Positions 1 to 9,346 of a DNA stretch of 64,000 bases are shown here, piece after piece. Location of the stretch: the NCBI RefSeq assembly GCF_000019785.1, contig NC_010524.1:2108001-2172000 (forward strand). Direction: 5' to 3'. How positions within the stretch are numbered: position 1 is the stretch's first letter; every line of letters starts with the position of its first letter. This DNA is from Leptothrix cholodnii SP-6 (GTDB lineage: Bacteria > Pseudomonadota > Gammaproteobacteria > Burkholderiales > Burkholderiaceae_C). Made by a program: the position numbers and the translations under genes. The notes beneath the pieces were generated by a model. That model did no database searches, was not told the DNA's origin, and saw only the letters and a program-made list of their open reading frames with translations.

Positions 1-1172
1 GCGCGGGTGGCGTAGATGATCAGGCGGCTGTTGGGCGCAAAGCCGGGGCTTTCATCGTCATTGGTGTCGGTCAGGGTGGTGATGGTTCCGGTGGCCAGCT
101 CCATCAGCGTCAGGCGGAAGGCGCTGCCGTTCAGGCGCGACACATACGCCATGTAGCGCCCGTCCGGGCTCAGCGCCGGGCTGATGTTGTAGTTGCCCGC
201 GAACGTGACGCGCTCGGCATTGCCGCCCCCTGCGGCAACGCGGTAGATCTGCGGGCCGCCGCCGCGGTCGCTGACGAAATAGACGCTCTTGCCGTCCGGC
301 GACCAGGCCGCTTCGGTGTCGATGCCGCTGCTGGTGGTCAGCCGACGCAGGTCGCCGCCGGTGCGGCTCATCGTGTAGAGCTGCGACAGGCCGTCGCGTG
401 TCAGCGTGACGACCAGCTGGTTGCCGTCGGGCGACCAGGCCGGCGCGCTGTTCGAGCCCTTGTAGTTGGCGATCACGCGGCGCTTGCTGGTCAGCACGTC
501 CTGCACGTAGACCACCGCCTTGCGCGCCTCGAACGACACGTAGGCCAGCTCACGCCCGTTGGGCGACCAGGCCGGCGAGATGATCGGCTCGGGCCCGCCG
601 ACGGCGGCCTGGGCGTTTTCGCCGTCGGCGTCGGCCACCCACAGCGTGTAGCGGTTGGCGGCCTTGGACACGTAGGCGATGCGGGTCGAGAAGACCCCCC
701 GTTCGCCGGTCAGCTTCTGGTAGACGTCGTCGGCGATGCGGTGCGCGGCCAGACGCAGGTCGTCCTTGGCGACGCTGAGCGCCTGGGCGGCCAGTTCGCT
801 GCCCTTGACCACGTCCCACAGCCGGTAGCGCACGTCGAAACGCGCGTCGGCCAGGCGGGTGACCGAGCCGGCCACCAGGGCGTCGCTGCCGAGGCTGCGC
901 CAGTCCGAAAAGACCGGGCGGCTGGTCTCGTCGTGGGCGACGTTGCCGGGCTCGACGCTCCTGAACAGGCCGCTGCGCTCCAGGTCGGCGCGCACGATCG
1001 CCGAGACCGGCTGCGGCGCCTTGTCCTCGTCGCGCAGGCGCAGCACGGCGATCGGCACCTGGGTGGCGCCGACCCCCGAGATCTCGACACGGAACTGCGC
1101 CCGGGACGCGGTTGCGTTCAGTCCGCCCAACAAACCCAGGGCAAGGCCGGAAAACTGTCTACGAGAGGTCAT
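1..1172 (-). CDS. tolB: Tol-Pal system beta-propeller protein TolB (3' end beyond the window)
   Basis: Periplasmic TolB, which works with Pal and TolA in outer-membrane constriction and integrity. The visible 390 codons give an N-terminal signal, the TolB N-terminal domain (FRVEISGVGATQVPIAV follows the signal) and several WD40-like beta-propeller repeats of the type SPAWSPNGRELAYVS, APAWSPDGNQL and AAWSPDGKSVYFVSDR. The C-terminal blade and stop codon lie off the left edge. The start at 1172 gives MTSRRQFSGLALGLLGG, whose SRRQF resembles a twin-arginine motif. Pal would be expected next, outside the window. The family assignment is secure; the Tat route is inference. Confidence 0.95.
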   Translation of the reverse strand, partial: MTSRRQFSGLALGLLGGLNATASRAQFRVEISGVGATQVPIAVLRLRDEDKAPQPVSAIVRADLERSGLFRSVEPGNVAHDETSRPVFSDWRSLGSDALVAGSVTRLADARFDVRYRLWDVVKGSELAAQALSVAKDDLRLAAHRIADDVYQKLTGERGVFSTRIAYVSKAANRYTLWVADADGENAQAAVGGPEPIISPAWSPNGRELAYVSFEARKAVVYVQDVLTSKRRVIANYKGSNSAPAWSPDGNQLVVTLTRDGLSQLYTMSRTGGDLRRLTTSSGIDTEAAWSPDGKSVYFVSDRGGGPQIYRVAAGGGNAERVTFAGNYNISPALSPDGRYMAYVSRLNGSAFRLTLMELATGTITTLTDTNDDESPGFAPNSRLIIYATR

Positions 1173-1421
1173 CGTCAAGGGATTCGGGTGAATGGGCTGC
1201 CGGCAACTCGAGATTGCGGCGCCAGGACCCGGCAATATATCGCAAGGTTACAAGTGGACCGTGACAGGTGGAACATCGCGTCTGATGGCATTCGATGTCC
1301 CGCCGCGTCGGCAACCGGTCGGTTCGCGCTTGTCGTCGGTGGCACCGGAAAGTTACGCTGCGTTACCCGGTCGGCCGGACGCTCGACCGGCGACGACCCA
1401 TTCCACCCCCAGGAGACCCCC

Positions 1422-2012
1422 ATGAACACGCCCGCTCGACCGCCCATCAGCCGCTACCCGGTGCCCGACCTCGCAGAGCTGCCGGCCGACCTGCGCGAGC
1501 GCATCCTCGCCGTGCAGGAAAAGGCCGGGTTCGTGCCCAACGTGTTCCTGTCCCTGGCGCACCGGCCTGACGAATGCCGGGCGTTCCTCGACTATCACGA
1601 CGCGCTGATGCTGCGCCCGTCCGGTCTCGGCAAGGGCGAGAAGGAGATGATCGTGGTGGCCACCTCGGGCGCCAACCGCTGCCTGTATTGCGTGGTGGCG
1701 CACGGTGCCATCCTGCGCATCTACGAGAAGGCGCCGCTGCTCGCCGACGCCGTGGCCATCAACCATCACAAGGCCGACCTGAGCGCGCGCCAGCACGCCA
1801 TGCTCGACTTCGCGCTCAAGGTCTGCACCGACTCGGCCGCCGTCGACGAGGCCGATTTCGCCGCCTTGCGGGCCCACGGCTTCTCGGAGGAGGACATCTG
1901 GGACATCGGCGCCATCACCGCGTTCTTCGGCTTGTCCAACCGCATGGCCAACCTGATCGGCATGCGGCCCAACGACGAGTTCTACCTGATGGGCCGCGTG
2001 CCGCGCCGCTGA
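1422..2012 (+). CDS. AhpD-like / carboxymuconolactone decarboxylase family peroxidase-related protein
   Basis: A 196-residue protein of the AhpD/CMD alkylhydroperoxidase fold. The redox motif CLYCVVAH (C87, C90, H94) matches the CxxC-x3-H active site of AhpD-like proteins, and the overall length fits the 'uncharacterised peroxidase-related enzyme' subgroup. The start is chosen at 1422 because AGGAG lies at 1411-1415 at good spacing; the open frame continues far upstream but overlaps tolB and has no family similarity. It is a single gene, divergent from tolB, with a 249-base spacer that must hold both promoters. The true substrate cannot be told from sequence. Confidence 0.88.
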   Translation: MNTPARPPISRYPVPDLAELPADLRERILAVQEKAGFVPNVFLSLAHRPDECRAFLDYHDALMLRPSGLGKGEKEMIVVATSGANRCLYCVVAHGAILRIYEKAPLLADAVAINHHKADLSARQHAMLDFALKVCTDSAAVDEADFAALRAHGFSEEDIWDIGAITAFFGLSNRMANLIGMRPNDEFYLMGRVPRR

Positions 2013-2043
2013 CGCGGCCGACCGGCTCATCGGTGGTGCGGCT

Positions 2044-3525
2044 TCACAGCAGCACGATGTCGTACTGCTCCGGATTCATCGTCGCCTCGACCTGCAGCGA
2101 GATCGGCTTGCCGATGAAGTCGGAGAGGCCGGCGATGTGCTGGCTTTCTTCGTCGAGCAGCATCTCCACCACCGCCGCGCAGGCGATGACGCGGAACTCC
2201 TTCGGGTTGAACTGGCGCGCCTCGCGCAGGATCTCGCGCAGGATGTCGTAGCAGACGCTGCGCGCGGTCTTGGTCTGGCCGCGGCCGCCGCAGGTCGGGC
2301 ACGGTTCGCACAGCATGTGGGCGAGCGACTCGCGGGTGCGCTTGCGCGTCATCTCGACCAGCCCGAGCTGCGTGAAGCCGCTGATGGTGGTCTTGGTGCG
2401 GTCGCGCGCGAGCTGCTTGCGCAGTTCGGCCAGCACCTGTTCCTGGTGCTCGGGGCGCGTCATGTCGATGAAGTCGATGATGATGATGCCGCCCAGGTTG
2501 CGCAGCCGCAGCTGGCGGGCGATGGCCTGGCCGGCCTCGAGGTTGGTCTTGAAGATCGTGTCGTCGAAGTTGCGCGCACCGACGAAACCGCCGGTGTTGA
2601 CGTCGATCGTGGTCAGCGCCTCGGTCTGGTCGACCACCAGGTAGCCGCCCGACTTCAGGTCGACCCGCCGCGCCAGGGCGCGCTCGATCTCCTGGTCGAT
2701 GCTGAACAGGTCGAAGATCGGCCGCTCGCCCTTGTAGTGCTGCAGCCGCCCGACCGCGCTGGGCATGAACTGCTGGCCGAACTCGCGCAAGGCTTCGAAC
2801 TGCGTGCGCGAGTCGATGCGGATCGACTGGGTGTTCTCGTTGACCAGGTCGCGCAGCACACGCTGCGCCAGGTTCAGGTCTTCGTGCAGCAGCGTGCCCG
2901 CCGCGCTCTTGAGCGCCAGTGCGCGCATCGTCGCCCAGGCCTTGCGCAGGTAGGCGATGTCCTCGGCCAGTTCGGCGTCGGTCGCGTCCTCGGCGTTGGT
3001 GCGCAGGATGAAGCCACCGCCGCCGCCGCTGTCGCGCGTGCCCACCAGCACGGCCATGCGCTGGCGCAGCTGCTCGCGCAGCTCGTGCGAGCCGATCTTC
3101 TGCGAGATGCCGATGTGTTCGTCCTGCGGCAGGTAGACCAGCAGCCGCCCGGCCACGCTGATCTGGGTCGACAGCCGGGCGCCCTTGGTGCCGATCGGGT
3201 CCTTGATGACCTGCACTACCAGGCTCTGGCCTTCGTAGACCAGCTTCTCGATCGGTGGCACGGCGCTGTCGCCGTGCGAGTTGCGCCCGATCGATTGCCC
3301 GGCCACGTGCACGTCGGCCACGTGCAGGAAGGCTGCGCGCTCCAGGCCGATGTCGATGAACGCGCTCTGCATGCCGGGCAGCACCCGCGCCACCTTGCCG
3401 AGGTAGACGTTGCCGACCAGTCCGCGTTCGAGCGTGCGTTCGACATGCAGCTCCTGCACCGCGCCGTTTTCGACGATGGCCACCCGCGTTTCCTGCGGGG
3501 CCCAGTTCACCAGGATGTCTTGCAT
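2044..3525 (-). CDS. rng: Ribonuclease G
   Basis: Endoribonuclease of the RNase E/G family (493 aa, the usual RNase G length) that matures 16S rRNA 5' ends and takes part in mRNA decay. It starts MQDILVNWAPQETRVAI, followed by the S1-like RNA-binding domain (about residues 35-125), the catalytic region with TIDVNTG and the acidic IIIIDFIDM, and the zinc-link motif CPTCGGRG. There is no long RNase E scaffold tail. It is the last gene of the leftward operon, 7 bases after maf. The frame continues 43 codons upstream into maf, but the Met at 3525 is the family start. Confidence 0.97.
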   Translation of the reverse strand: MQDILVNWAPQETRVAIVENGAVQELHVERTLERGLVGNVYLGKVARVLPGMQSAFIDIGLERAAFLHVADVHVAGQSIGRNSHGDSAVPPIEKLVYEGQSLVVQVIKDPIGTKGARLSTQISVAGRLLVYLPQDEHIGISQKIGSHELREQLRQRMAVLVGTRDSGGGGGFILRTNAEDATDAELAEDIAYLRKAWATMRALALKSAAGTLLHEDLNLAQRVLRDLVNENTQSIRIDSRTQFEALREFGQQFMPSAVGRLQHYKGERPIFDLFSIDQEIERALARRVDLKSGGYLVVDQTEALTTIDVNTGGFVGARNFDDTIFKTNLEAGQAIARQLRLRNLGGIIIIDFIDMTRPEHQEQVLAELRKQLARDRTKTTISGFTQLGLVEMTRKRTRESLAHMLCEPCPTCGGRGQTKTARSVCYDILREILREARQFNPKEFRVIACAAVVEMLLDEESQHIAGLSDFIGKPISLQVEATMNPEQYDIVLL

Positions 3526-3532
3526 GTCGGGT

Positions 3533-4171
3533 TCAGATCTTCCAGCCGAAGGCTTGCAACAACGTCGCCGTCTCGTGCAACGGCAAGCCCATGATGCCCG
3601 AATGGCTGCCGCTGATGTGGGCGATCCAGGCCGCCGCAGCGCTCTGGATCGCATAGGCGCCGGCCTTGCCCATCGGCTCGCCGCTGGCGACGTAATCGGC
3701 GATCTGGCGCTGGCTCAGCGGCACGAACCGCACCTTGGAGACGTGCAGCGCCTGCTCGGTGCGGCGCGCCGTGCCCACTGCCACGGCGGTCAGCACGCGG
3801 TGTTCGCGCCCGGCCAGCGAGGCCAGCATCTCGTGCGCCTGGCCGGCATCCTGCGGCTTGCCGAGGATGCGCCGGCCGATCGCCACGGTGGTGTCGGCGC
3901 ACAGGATCGGCGCAGCCGGCAGGCCGGACGCCTTCAGGCGCCGGCGCGCGGCGTCGAGCTTGGCGCGGGTGACGCGCTGCACGTAGGTCGCGGGCGCCTC
4001 GTTGCCGATGACGGCCTCGATCGCCTCGGCGTCCTCGTCCGCGCCCGGCAGCAGCAGCTGGTGCGGCACGCCGATCTGGGTCAGGAGCTGGGCCCGGCGG
4101 GGGCTTTGCGAGGCAAGGTAGATCCAGTCCGGGCGGGGCATGGCAGGCGGGCGCGCGAGCGCCTCATTCAC
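3533..4171 (-). CDS. maf: Maf family nucleotide pyrophosphatase
   Basis: A 212-residue Maf/YhdE-type protein, a nucleoside-triphosphate pyrophosphatase that hydrolyses dTTP/UTP or modified nucleotides. It carries the N-terminal [12 protein letters not shown] motif, the central ADTTVAIG and the [15 protein letters not shown]-terminal signature of the fold. It overlaps the end of rlmH by 8 bases and precedes rng by 7 bases, a common betaproteobacterial order. Which Maf subgroup (YhdE or YceF) it belongs to was inferred only from gene neighbourhood. Confidence 0.94.
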   Translation of the reverse strand: MNEALARPPAMPRPDWIYLASQSPRRAQLLTQIGVPHQLLLPGADEDAEAIEAVIGNEAPATYVQRVTRAKLDAARRRLKASGLPAAPILCADTTVAIGRRILGKPQDAGQAHEMLASLAGREHRVLTAVAVGTARRTEQALHVSKVRFVPLSQRQIADYVASGEPMGKAGAYAIQSAAAAWIAHISGSHSGIMGLPLHETATLLQAFGWKI

Positions 4172-4634
4172 GGTGATAGGGGTGGCCGATGCTGAGCGTC
4201 CAGGCGCGGTAGAGGGCCTCGGCCAGCATCACGCGCACGAAGGCATGCGGCAGGGTCAGGTCGGACAGGCGCAGCTTCTCGTCGGCACCGTCACGCAGCG
4301 TCTGATCGAGGCCGTCGGGGCCGCCGACCAGCAGCGCGACATCACGGCCGTCGCGCTGCCAGACGGCCAGCCGCTCGGCCAGCTGCGCCGTGGTGACGCG
4401 CTGGCCGTGTTCGTCGAGCACGACCCGCCGACAGCCACGCGGCAGCGCGGCTTCGATGCGGGTCTTCTCGGCGGCCATCAGGGCCTCGACCGGCTTGCCG
4501 GTGGTGCGCGCCTCGGTCTTGACCGCCTTGAGCTCCAGCCGCAGATCCGGCGGGAAGCGCTTGGCGTAGTCCTCGTAAGCCGTGTCCGCCCATGCCGGCA
4601 GGCGTTGGCCCACCGCGATGAGCAGCAGCTTCAT
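4164..4634 (-). CDS. rlmH: 23S rRNA (pseudouridine-1915-N3)-methyltransferase RlmH
   Basis: SPOUT-class methyltransferase of 156 aa that methylates pseudouridine 1915 in helix 69 of 23S rRNA. Starts [15 protein letters not shown]. The knot region [10 protein letters not shown] and the C-terminal [18 protein letters not shown]...GHPYHRE are near-invariant in RlmH. It lies 20 bases after rsfS and overlaps maf by 8 bases. The rsfS-rlmH pairing is conserved widely and supports both calls. Confidence 0.97.
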   Translation of the reverse strand: MKLLLIAVGQRLPAWADTAYEDYAKRFPPDLRLELKAVKTEARTTGKPVEALMAAEKTRIEAALPRGCRRVVLDEHGQRVTTAQLAERLAVWQRDGRDVALLVGGPDGLDQTLRDGADEKLRLSDLTLPHAFVRVMLAEALYRAWTLSIGHPYHRE

Positions 4635-4654
4635 GGCTCAGGACCTCGGGTGCG

Positions 4655-5407
4655 TCAGGAGCGAGGCGTCTTGCGTGCCGGCGACTTGCGGGCCGGTGCG
4701 GTTTCGGCCGCGATCTCGGCGCGCACCCGTCGGGCCGGCGCCTTCTTGGCGGCAGCCCGTTCGGCCGCCACCTTGCGGGCGACGACCTTGTTGCCCGAAC
4801 CCGGCTTGATGACGATCGTCTTGATGACGGTCGGCTCGGCCGCCTTCTTGCGAGCGGGCGCCTTCTTGGCCGCAACCGTCGTCCCGGCGGCCGGCTTGGC
4901 GGTCGCGGCCTTCTTCGCCACGGCCTTCTTCGCCGCAGGCTTGCGGGCCGTGGGCTTGTCCTCGACCGGCTCGGCCGCCGCCTTCTTGCTCGCTGCCTTG
5001 CGCTTGGGCGCCGGCGCCTCGTCCTCGTCGTCGGCACCGGCCTTGACCAGACCGCGGCCTTCACCGGCGAGTTTCATCTTGACCGGCTTGCCGCCCCAGA
5101 TCTCCTCGAGGTGGTAGTACTGGCGGATCGCCGGTTGCATGATGTGCACCACGGCCTCGCCACAGTCGACGATGATCCATTCGCCGTTGTCGGTGCCTTC
5201 GACGCTCAGCACCCGGCCGCCGATGTCGCGCACGGCGTCGCGCACGCTGGCGGCGAGCGCCTTGGTCTGGCGGTTGCTGGTGCCCGAAGCGACCACCACG
5301 CGCTCGAACAGCGCGGAGAGATGCTCGGTGTTGAAGACCACGATGTCCTGGCCCTTGACGTCTTCAAGGCCATCGACGATGGCGCGTTGCAGCTTGCGGA
5401 TGTCCAT
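4655..5407 (-). CDS. rsfS: Ribosomal silencing factor RsfS with long Lys/Ala-rich C-terminal tail
   Basis: RsfS binds ribosomal protein L14 and blocks subunit joining in stationary phase. The first roughly 115 residues are the conserved domain (MDIRKLQRAIVDGLEDVKGQDI, GTSNRQTKALA, GEWIIVDCGEAVVHIM, YYHLEEIWGG). The protein is 250 aa, about twice the usual length: residues from about 130 on are low-complexity Lys/Ala/Pro repeats (KKAAAEP, ARKPAAKKAVAKKAA, AKKAPARKKAA) resembling histone-H1-like nucleic-acid-binding tails. The start at 5407 is the family start; 79 upstream in-frame codons are ignored. The next upstream gene, nadD, is 71 bases away. Confidence 0.95.
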   Translation of the reverse strand: MDIRKLQRAIVDGLEDVKGQDIVVFNTEHLSALFERVVVASGTSNRQTKALAASVRDAVRDIGGRVLSVEGTDNGEWIIVDCGEAVVHIMQPAIRQYYHLEEIWGGKPVKMKLAGEGRGLVKAGADDEDEAPAPKRKAASKKAAAEPVEDKPTARKPAAKKAVAKKAATAKPAAGTTVAAKKAPARKKAAEPTVIKTIVIKPGSGNKVVARKVAAERAAAKKAPARRVRAEIAAETAPARKSPARKTPRS

Positions 5408-5478
5408 TCGGCTCCATTGTTGTTGGGTTTGCCGTTCACGGCAGGTTGCTGGGTGCGCGATGGGACGGCCGCCAGCGC

Positions 5479-6117
5479 TCATGTTCGCGCGGGGTCGAGA
5501 TGGTACAGCCGCTGGCGCTCGATGTAACGGGCAACCGGTATCGACAGCAGCCCGGGGCTGAGCGCGGATGCTGCGACCCCCTGCGCCAGACGCTGCCGGA
5601 TCGCGGTGGCGCTGACGTCGCAGGCCGGCATCGCCAGGCGGCAAAAGCGGTGCGGCGTGTCCCGCAGACAGGCGTCGGCCACCGGCTCGACACCCGCGCG
5701 TGCGGCCACGGCCAGGGTCACGCGGGTCAGCAGCTCACGCCAGCCGTGCCAGGTGTGGAAGTTGGCGTACTGGTCGGCGCCGATGACCAGAAACCATTGC
5801 GTCGCATCGGGCATCGCGGCTTGCAGCGCATGGACGGTGTCGAGCGTGTAGCTCGGGCCGGCACGATCGAGTTCGCAGCGCTCGAGCAGCTGGCGCGGGT
5901 CATCGGCGATCGCCAGGGCCACCATCGCCGCGCGGTGCTCGGCGGCGGCCATCTCGTCGCCCGGCTTCTGCCACGGCTGGCCGGCCACCACCCACCGCAG
6001 CTGATCGAGCGCCAGTTGATCCAGCGCCCCGTCGGCGAGCGCGCGATGCGCCTGATGCACCGGGTTGAAACTGCCGCCCAGCAAGCCGATGCGCAGCGGC
6101 TTGTCGATCTCAGCCAC
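5479..6117 (-). CDS. nadD: Nicotinate-nucleotide adenylyltransferase
   Basis: NadD (212 aa) transfers AMP from ATP to nicotinate mononucleotide in NAD synthesis. The nucleotidyltransferase signature [14 protein letters not shown] (H21, H24) is near the N-terminus, and the C-terminal [10 protein letters not shown] matches the ISxTxIR motif that contacts ATP. The first codons overlap the end of hemF by 8 bases, so translation is probably coupled. nadD-rsfS-rlmH is a widespread gene order. Confidence 0.96.
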   Translation of the reverse strand: MAEIDKPLRIGLLGGSFNPVHQAHRALADGALDQLALDQLRWVVAGQPWQKPGDEMAAAEHRAAMVALAIADDPRQLLERCELDRAGPSYTLDTVHALQAAMPDATQWFLVIGADQYANFHTWHGWRELLTRVTLAVAARAGVEPVADACLRDTPHRFCRLAMPACDVSATAIRQRLAQGVAASALSPGLLSIPVARYIERQRLYHLDPART

Positions 6118-7057
6118 CGAGCCCCAGCCAGTCGCGCGGGCGCAGGAAATCGCTGTAAAGCCGCGCCTCGGGCGTGCCCGGCTCGGGTGCCCATTGATAG
6201 CGCCAGTTGGCCTGCGGCGGCATCGACATCAGGATCGATTCGGTGCGCCCGCCCGACTGCAGGCCGAACAGCGTACCGCGGTCCCAGACCAGGTTGAACT
6301 CGACGTAGCGGCCACGCCGGTAGCGCTGGAAATCCTGCTCGGCCTCGCCGTACGGCAGATCCTGGCGGCGCAGCGCGATCGGCAGCCAGGCGCCGAGAAA
6401 CGCGTCGCCGACCGAACGCAGCATCGCGAAGCTGCCCTCGGCGCCCAGCTCGGAGAAATCGTCGAAGAAGATGCCGCCGATGCCACGCGGCTCGTTGCGG
6501 TGCTTGAGAAAGAAGTACTCGTCGCACCACTGCTTGAAGCGCGGATACAGGCCGTCGCCGAACGGCGCCAGCGCGTCGTGGCAGCTGCGGTGGAAATGCA
6601 CCGCGTCGTCCTCGAAGCCGTAGTACGGCGTCAGGTCCATGCCGCCGCCGAACCAGCGCACGGTCTTGCCCGCGGCCGGCCCCTGCGTGGGGGTGGCCGA
6701 GAGCATGCGCACGTTCATGTGCACCGTCGGCACGAAGGGATTGCGCGGGTGGAACACCAGCGACACGCCCATCGCCTCGAACGGCGCACCGGCCAGTTCG
6801 GGCCTGTGCTGGGTGGCCGACGGCGGCAAGGCCGTGCCGCGCACCTGCGAGAACGCGCAGCCGCCACGTTCGAGCAGCTCGCCGTTCTCGACCAGCCGGG
6901 TCAGGCCGGCACCTTCGAGCTTGCCGCCGGGCGGGCGCTCCCAGGCGTCGCGGATGAAGGCGTGGCCGTCCTGCGCTTCCAGCGTGGAGCAGATGCGCTC
7001 CTGCAGGTCGAGCAGGTAGGCGCGCACGGTGGCGTTGGACAGCGTGTCGGTGTTCAT
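6110..7057 (-). CDS. hemF: Oxygen-dependent coproporphyrinogen-III oxidase
   Basis: HemF (315 aa) performs the aerobic oxidative decarboxylation of coproporphyrinogen III to protoporphyrinogen IX in haem synthesis. Family blocks visible are [30 protein letters not shown], the [10 protein letters not shown] segment, [11 protein letters not shown] and [27 protein letters not shown] split over the C-terminal third. It sits 15 bases after purD and overlaps nadD by 8 bases, so it belongs to the same leftward operon. An oxygen-dependent enzyme indicates an organism that lives at least partly aerobically. Confidence 0.97.
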   Translation of the reverse strand: MNTDTLSNATVRAYLLDLQERICSTLEAQDGHAFIRDAWERPPGGKLEGAGLTRLVENGELLERGGCAFSQVRGTALPPSATQHRPELAGAPFEAMGVSLVFHPRNPFVPTVHMNVRMLSATPTQGPAAGKTVRWFGGGMDLTPYYGFEDDAVHFHRSCHDALAPFGDGLYPRFKQWCDEYFFLKHRNEPRGIGGIFFDDFSELGAEGSFAMLRSVGDAFLGAWLPIALRRQDLPYGEAEQDFQRYRRGRYVEFNLVWDRGTLFGLQSGGRTESILMSMPPQANWRYQWAPEPGTPEARLYSDFLRPRDWLGLGG

Positions 7058-7072
7058 CGTCGGCCCCCCGGT

Positions 7073-8356
7073 TCAGCGCTTGATGGCGCGGTAGCCGATG
7101 TCGTGGCGGTAGTGCATGCCGTCGAACTGGATCCCGTGCGCGCCCTGGTAGGCGCGCTGCTGCGCGGTGCGCACCGAATCGCCGAGCGCGGTGACGCACA
7201 GCACGCGGCCGCCGCTGGTCAGCACCTCGCCGGTCGGGCCGGTGGTGGTGCCGGCGTGGAAGACCATGCAGTCTTCCGTTTCGGCCGGCAGGCCGCGGAT
7301 CGTGTCGCCCTTGCGCGGCGACTGCGGATAACCGGCCGCAGCCAGCACCACGCCGAGCGCGACCCGGCGGTCCCAGTCGAGCTGCACCTGGTCGAGCGTG
7401 CCGCTGGTGGCGTGCATGAACACGTCGACCAGGTCGCTCTTCAGTCGCATCAGGATCGGCTGGGTTTCCGGATCGCCGAGCCGGGTGTTGAACTCCAGCG
7501 TCTTGGCGTGGCCGCGGGCATCGATCATCAGGCCGGCGTACAGGAAGCCGGTGAACGGGATGCCGTCACGCGCCATGCCGTCGACGGTGGGCTGGATGAT
7601 CTCGTGCATCACCCTCGCGTGCACGTTGGGCGTCACCACCGGGGCGGGCGAGTACGCGCCCATGCCGCCGGTGTTGGGGCCGGTGTCGCCGTCGCCGACG
7701 CGCTTGTGGTCCTGGCTGGTGGCCAGCGGCAGGATGTTGCGGCCGTCGACCATGACGATGAAGCTCGCTTCCTCGCCGTCGAGGAACTCCTCGATCACCA
7801 CCCGCGCGCCGCCGGCGTTGTGCGTCACGCCCAGGCTGTTGTCGAGCAGCATCCAGTCGACCGCCTGGTGCGCCTCTTCGAGCGTCGTCGCCACGACCAC
7901 GCCCTTGCCCGCGGCCAGGCCGTCGGCCTTGACCACGATCGGCGCGCCGAGGCGGTCGACATAGGCGTGCGCGGCGGCGACATCGCTGAAGGTCTCGTAG
8001 GCCGCGGTCGGGATGCCGTGGCGTCGCATGAAGTCCTTCGAGAAGGCCTTCGAGCTCTCGAGCTGCGCGGCCGCCTGCGTGGGGCCGAAGATGCGCAGGC
8101 CGCGGCGGCGGAACTCGTCGACCACACCCGCGGCCAGCGGGCCTTCGGGGCCGACCACGGTCAGGCCGATCTTCTCGCTTTGTGCGAAGTCGGCCAGCTC
8201 GCTCACGCCGGTCAGCGGCATGTTGACGATCTGGCCGTGGCGCGCCGTGCCGCCGTTGCCGGGCGCCACGAACACCTTCTGCACCTTGGGCGACTGCGCC
8301 AGTTTCCAGGCGATGGCGTGCTCACGCCCACCGCTCCCGATCACCATGACTTTCAT
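7073..8356 (-). CDS. purD: Phosphoribosylamine--glycine ligase
   Basis: PurD (GAR synthetase, 427 aa) catalyses the second committed step of purine synthesis. It has the N-terminal [19 protein letters not shown], an ATP-grasp core with [15 protein letters not shown] and [13 protein letters not shown], and the [13 protein letters not shown] signature. The frame runs 11 codons further upstream, but the Met at 8356 is the family start. It is followed after 15 bases by hemF and preceded by yebC 60 bases away. purM lies about 29 kb away on the opposite strand, so purine genes are scattered. Confidence 0.97.
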   Translation of the reverse strand: MKVMVIGSGGREHAIAWKLAQSPKVQKVFVAPGNGGTARHGQIVNMPLTGVSELADFAQSEKIGLTVVGPEGPLAAGVVDEFRRRGLRIFGPTQAAAQLESSKAFSKDFMRRHGIPTAAYETFSDVAAAHAYVDRLGAPIVVKADGLAAGKGVVVATTLEEAHQAVDWMLLDNSLGVTHNAGGARVVIEEFLDGEEASFIVMVDGRNILPLATSQDHKRVGDGDTGPNTGGMGAYSPAPVVTPNVHARVMHEIIQPTVDGMARDGIPFTGFLYAGLMIDARGHAKTLEFNTRLGDPETQPILMRLKSDLVDVFMHATSGTLDQVQLDWDRRVALGVVLAAAGYPQSPRKGDTIRGLPAETEDCMVFHAGTTTGPTGEVLTSGGRVLCVTALGDSVRTAQQRAYQGAHGIQFDGMHYRHDIGYRAIKR

Positions 8357-8416
8357 GTTGCGACGACTCTCTGTTTCAGCTTTGGGCAATGTCCGGCGAG
8401 GCGGGCGAACGCGCGC

Positions 8417-9142
8417 TCACGATTCGATCAGGGCGTTGTGATAGACCGCCTGGACGTCGTCCAGGTCCTCGATCACGTCGAGCAGCTTCTGCATGCGCTG
8501 GGCATCGTCGCCGCTGAGCTCGATGGTGTTCTCGGCGCGCATCGTCACGTCGGCGATCTCGGCCTTCAGGCCGGCGGCCTCGAGGGCCTCCTTCACGGCC
8601 TCGAAATCGGTCGGGCCGGTCAGCACCTCGATCGAGCCGTCGTCGCCGGTGATCACGTCCTCGGCGCCGGCTTCGAGGGCGACGTCCATCAGCTTGTCCT
8701 CCGACGTGCCGGGCGCGAACACCAGCTGGCCGCAGTGCTTGAACTGGAACGCCACCGAGCCTTCGGTGCCCAGGTTGCCGCCGTACTTGCTGAAGGCATG
8801 CCGCACCTCGGCGACGGTGCGCACGCGGTTGTCGGTCATGGTGTCGATGATGACCGCCGCGCCGCCGATGCCGTAGCCCTCGTAGCGGATTTCCTCGTAG
8901 TTGGCCCCTTCGAGGTTGCCCGAGGCCTTGTCGACGTTGTACTTGATGCGGTCGGCCGGCATGTTGGCCGCCTTGGCCTTGTCGATGGCCAGGCGCAGGC
9001 GCGGGTTCATCGAGGTGTCGGCGCCGCCCTGGCGCGCGGCCACCGTGATTTCACGAATGATGCGGGTCCAGATCTTGCCGCGCTTCTCGTCCTGGCGGCC
9101 TTTGCGATGCTGGATGTTTGCCCACTTGGAATGTCCGGCCAT
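8417..9142 (-). CDS. YebC/PmpR family protein
   Basis: A 241-residue YebC/PmpR/TACO1 family protein. Members have been described as DNA-binding regulators and, more recently, as translation factors that relieve stalling on proline-rich stretches. It begins [18 protein letters not shown] and contains [24 protein letters not shown] and [14 protein letters not shown], all diagnostic. The start at 9142 is fixed by this N-terminus, although the frame stays open for 550 more codons through the antisense of the next gene. It heads, or lies just upstream of, the purD operon. Confidence 0.96.
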   Translation of the reverse strand: MAGHSKWANIQHRKGRQDEKRGKIWTRIIREITVAARQGGADTSMNPRLRLAIDKAKAANMPADRIKYNVDKASGNLEGANYEEIRYEGYGIGGAAVIIDTMTDNRVRTVAEVRHAFSKYGGNLGTEGSVAFQFKHCGQLVFAPGTSEDKLMDVALEAGAEDVITGDDGSIEVLTGPTDFEAVKEALEAAGLKAEIADVTMRAENTIELSGDDAQRMQKLLDVIEDLDDVQAVYHNALIES

Positions 9143-9346
9143 CAATGCTCCTGGGTGACTCTGCGGATGCCGCTGCGCAGGTCGCTGCCGTGTCGCAGCG
9201 ATGCATGCGGGTGGGGCGGCGCCACGCCACGCAGCGGCAATGGTTTCTTCGATAGACTGCCATTCTACTTTTGGGCCGTCGTGCGCCCAGAGCCGCCGCG
9301 TCCCGCAACGCCCGCCTACCGTCCACACACCGCCCCGGAGTCTTCG

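Noticed and set aside
6065..9346. A plus-strand open frame running about 1,100 codons before the HerA-like ATPase
   Set aside because: It is antisense to hemF, purD and yebC, rich in Arg/Ala/His, without family similarity. It is open only because of high GC and codon bias.
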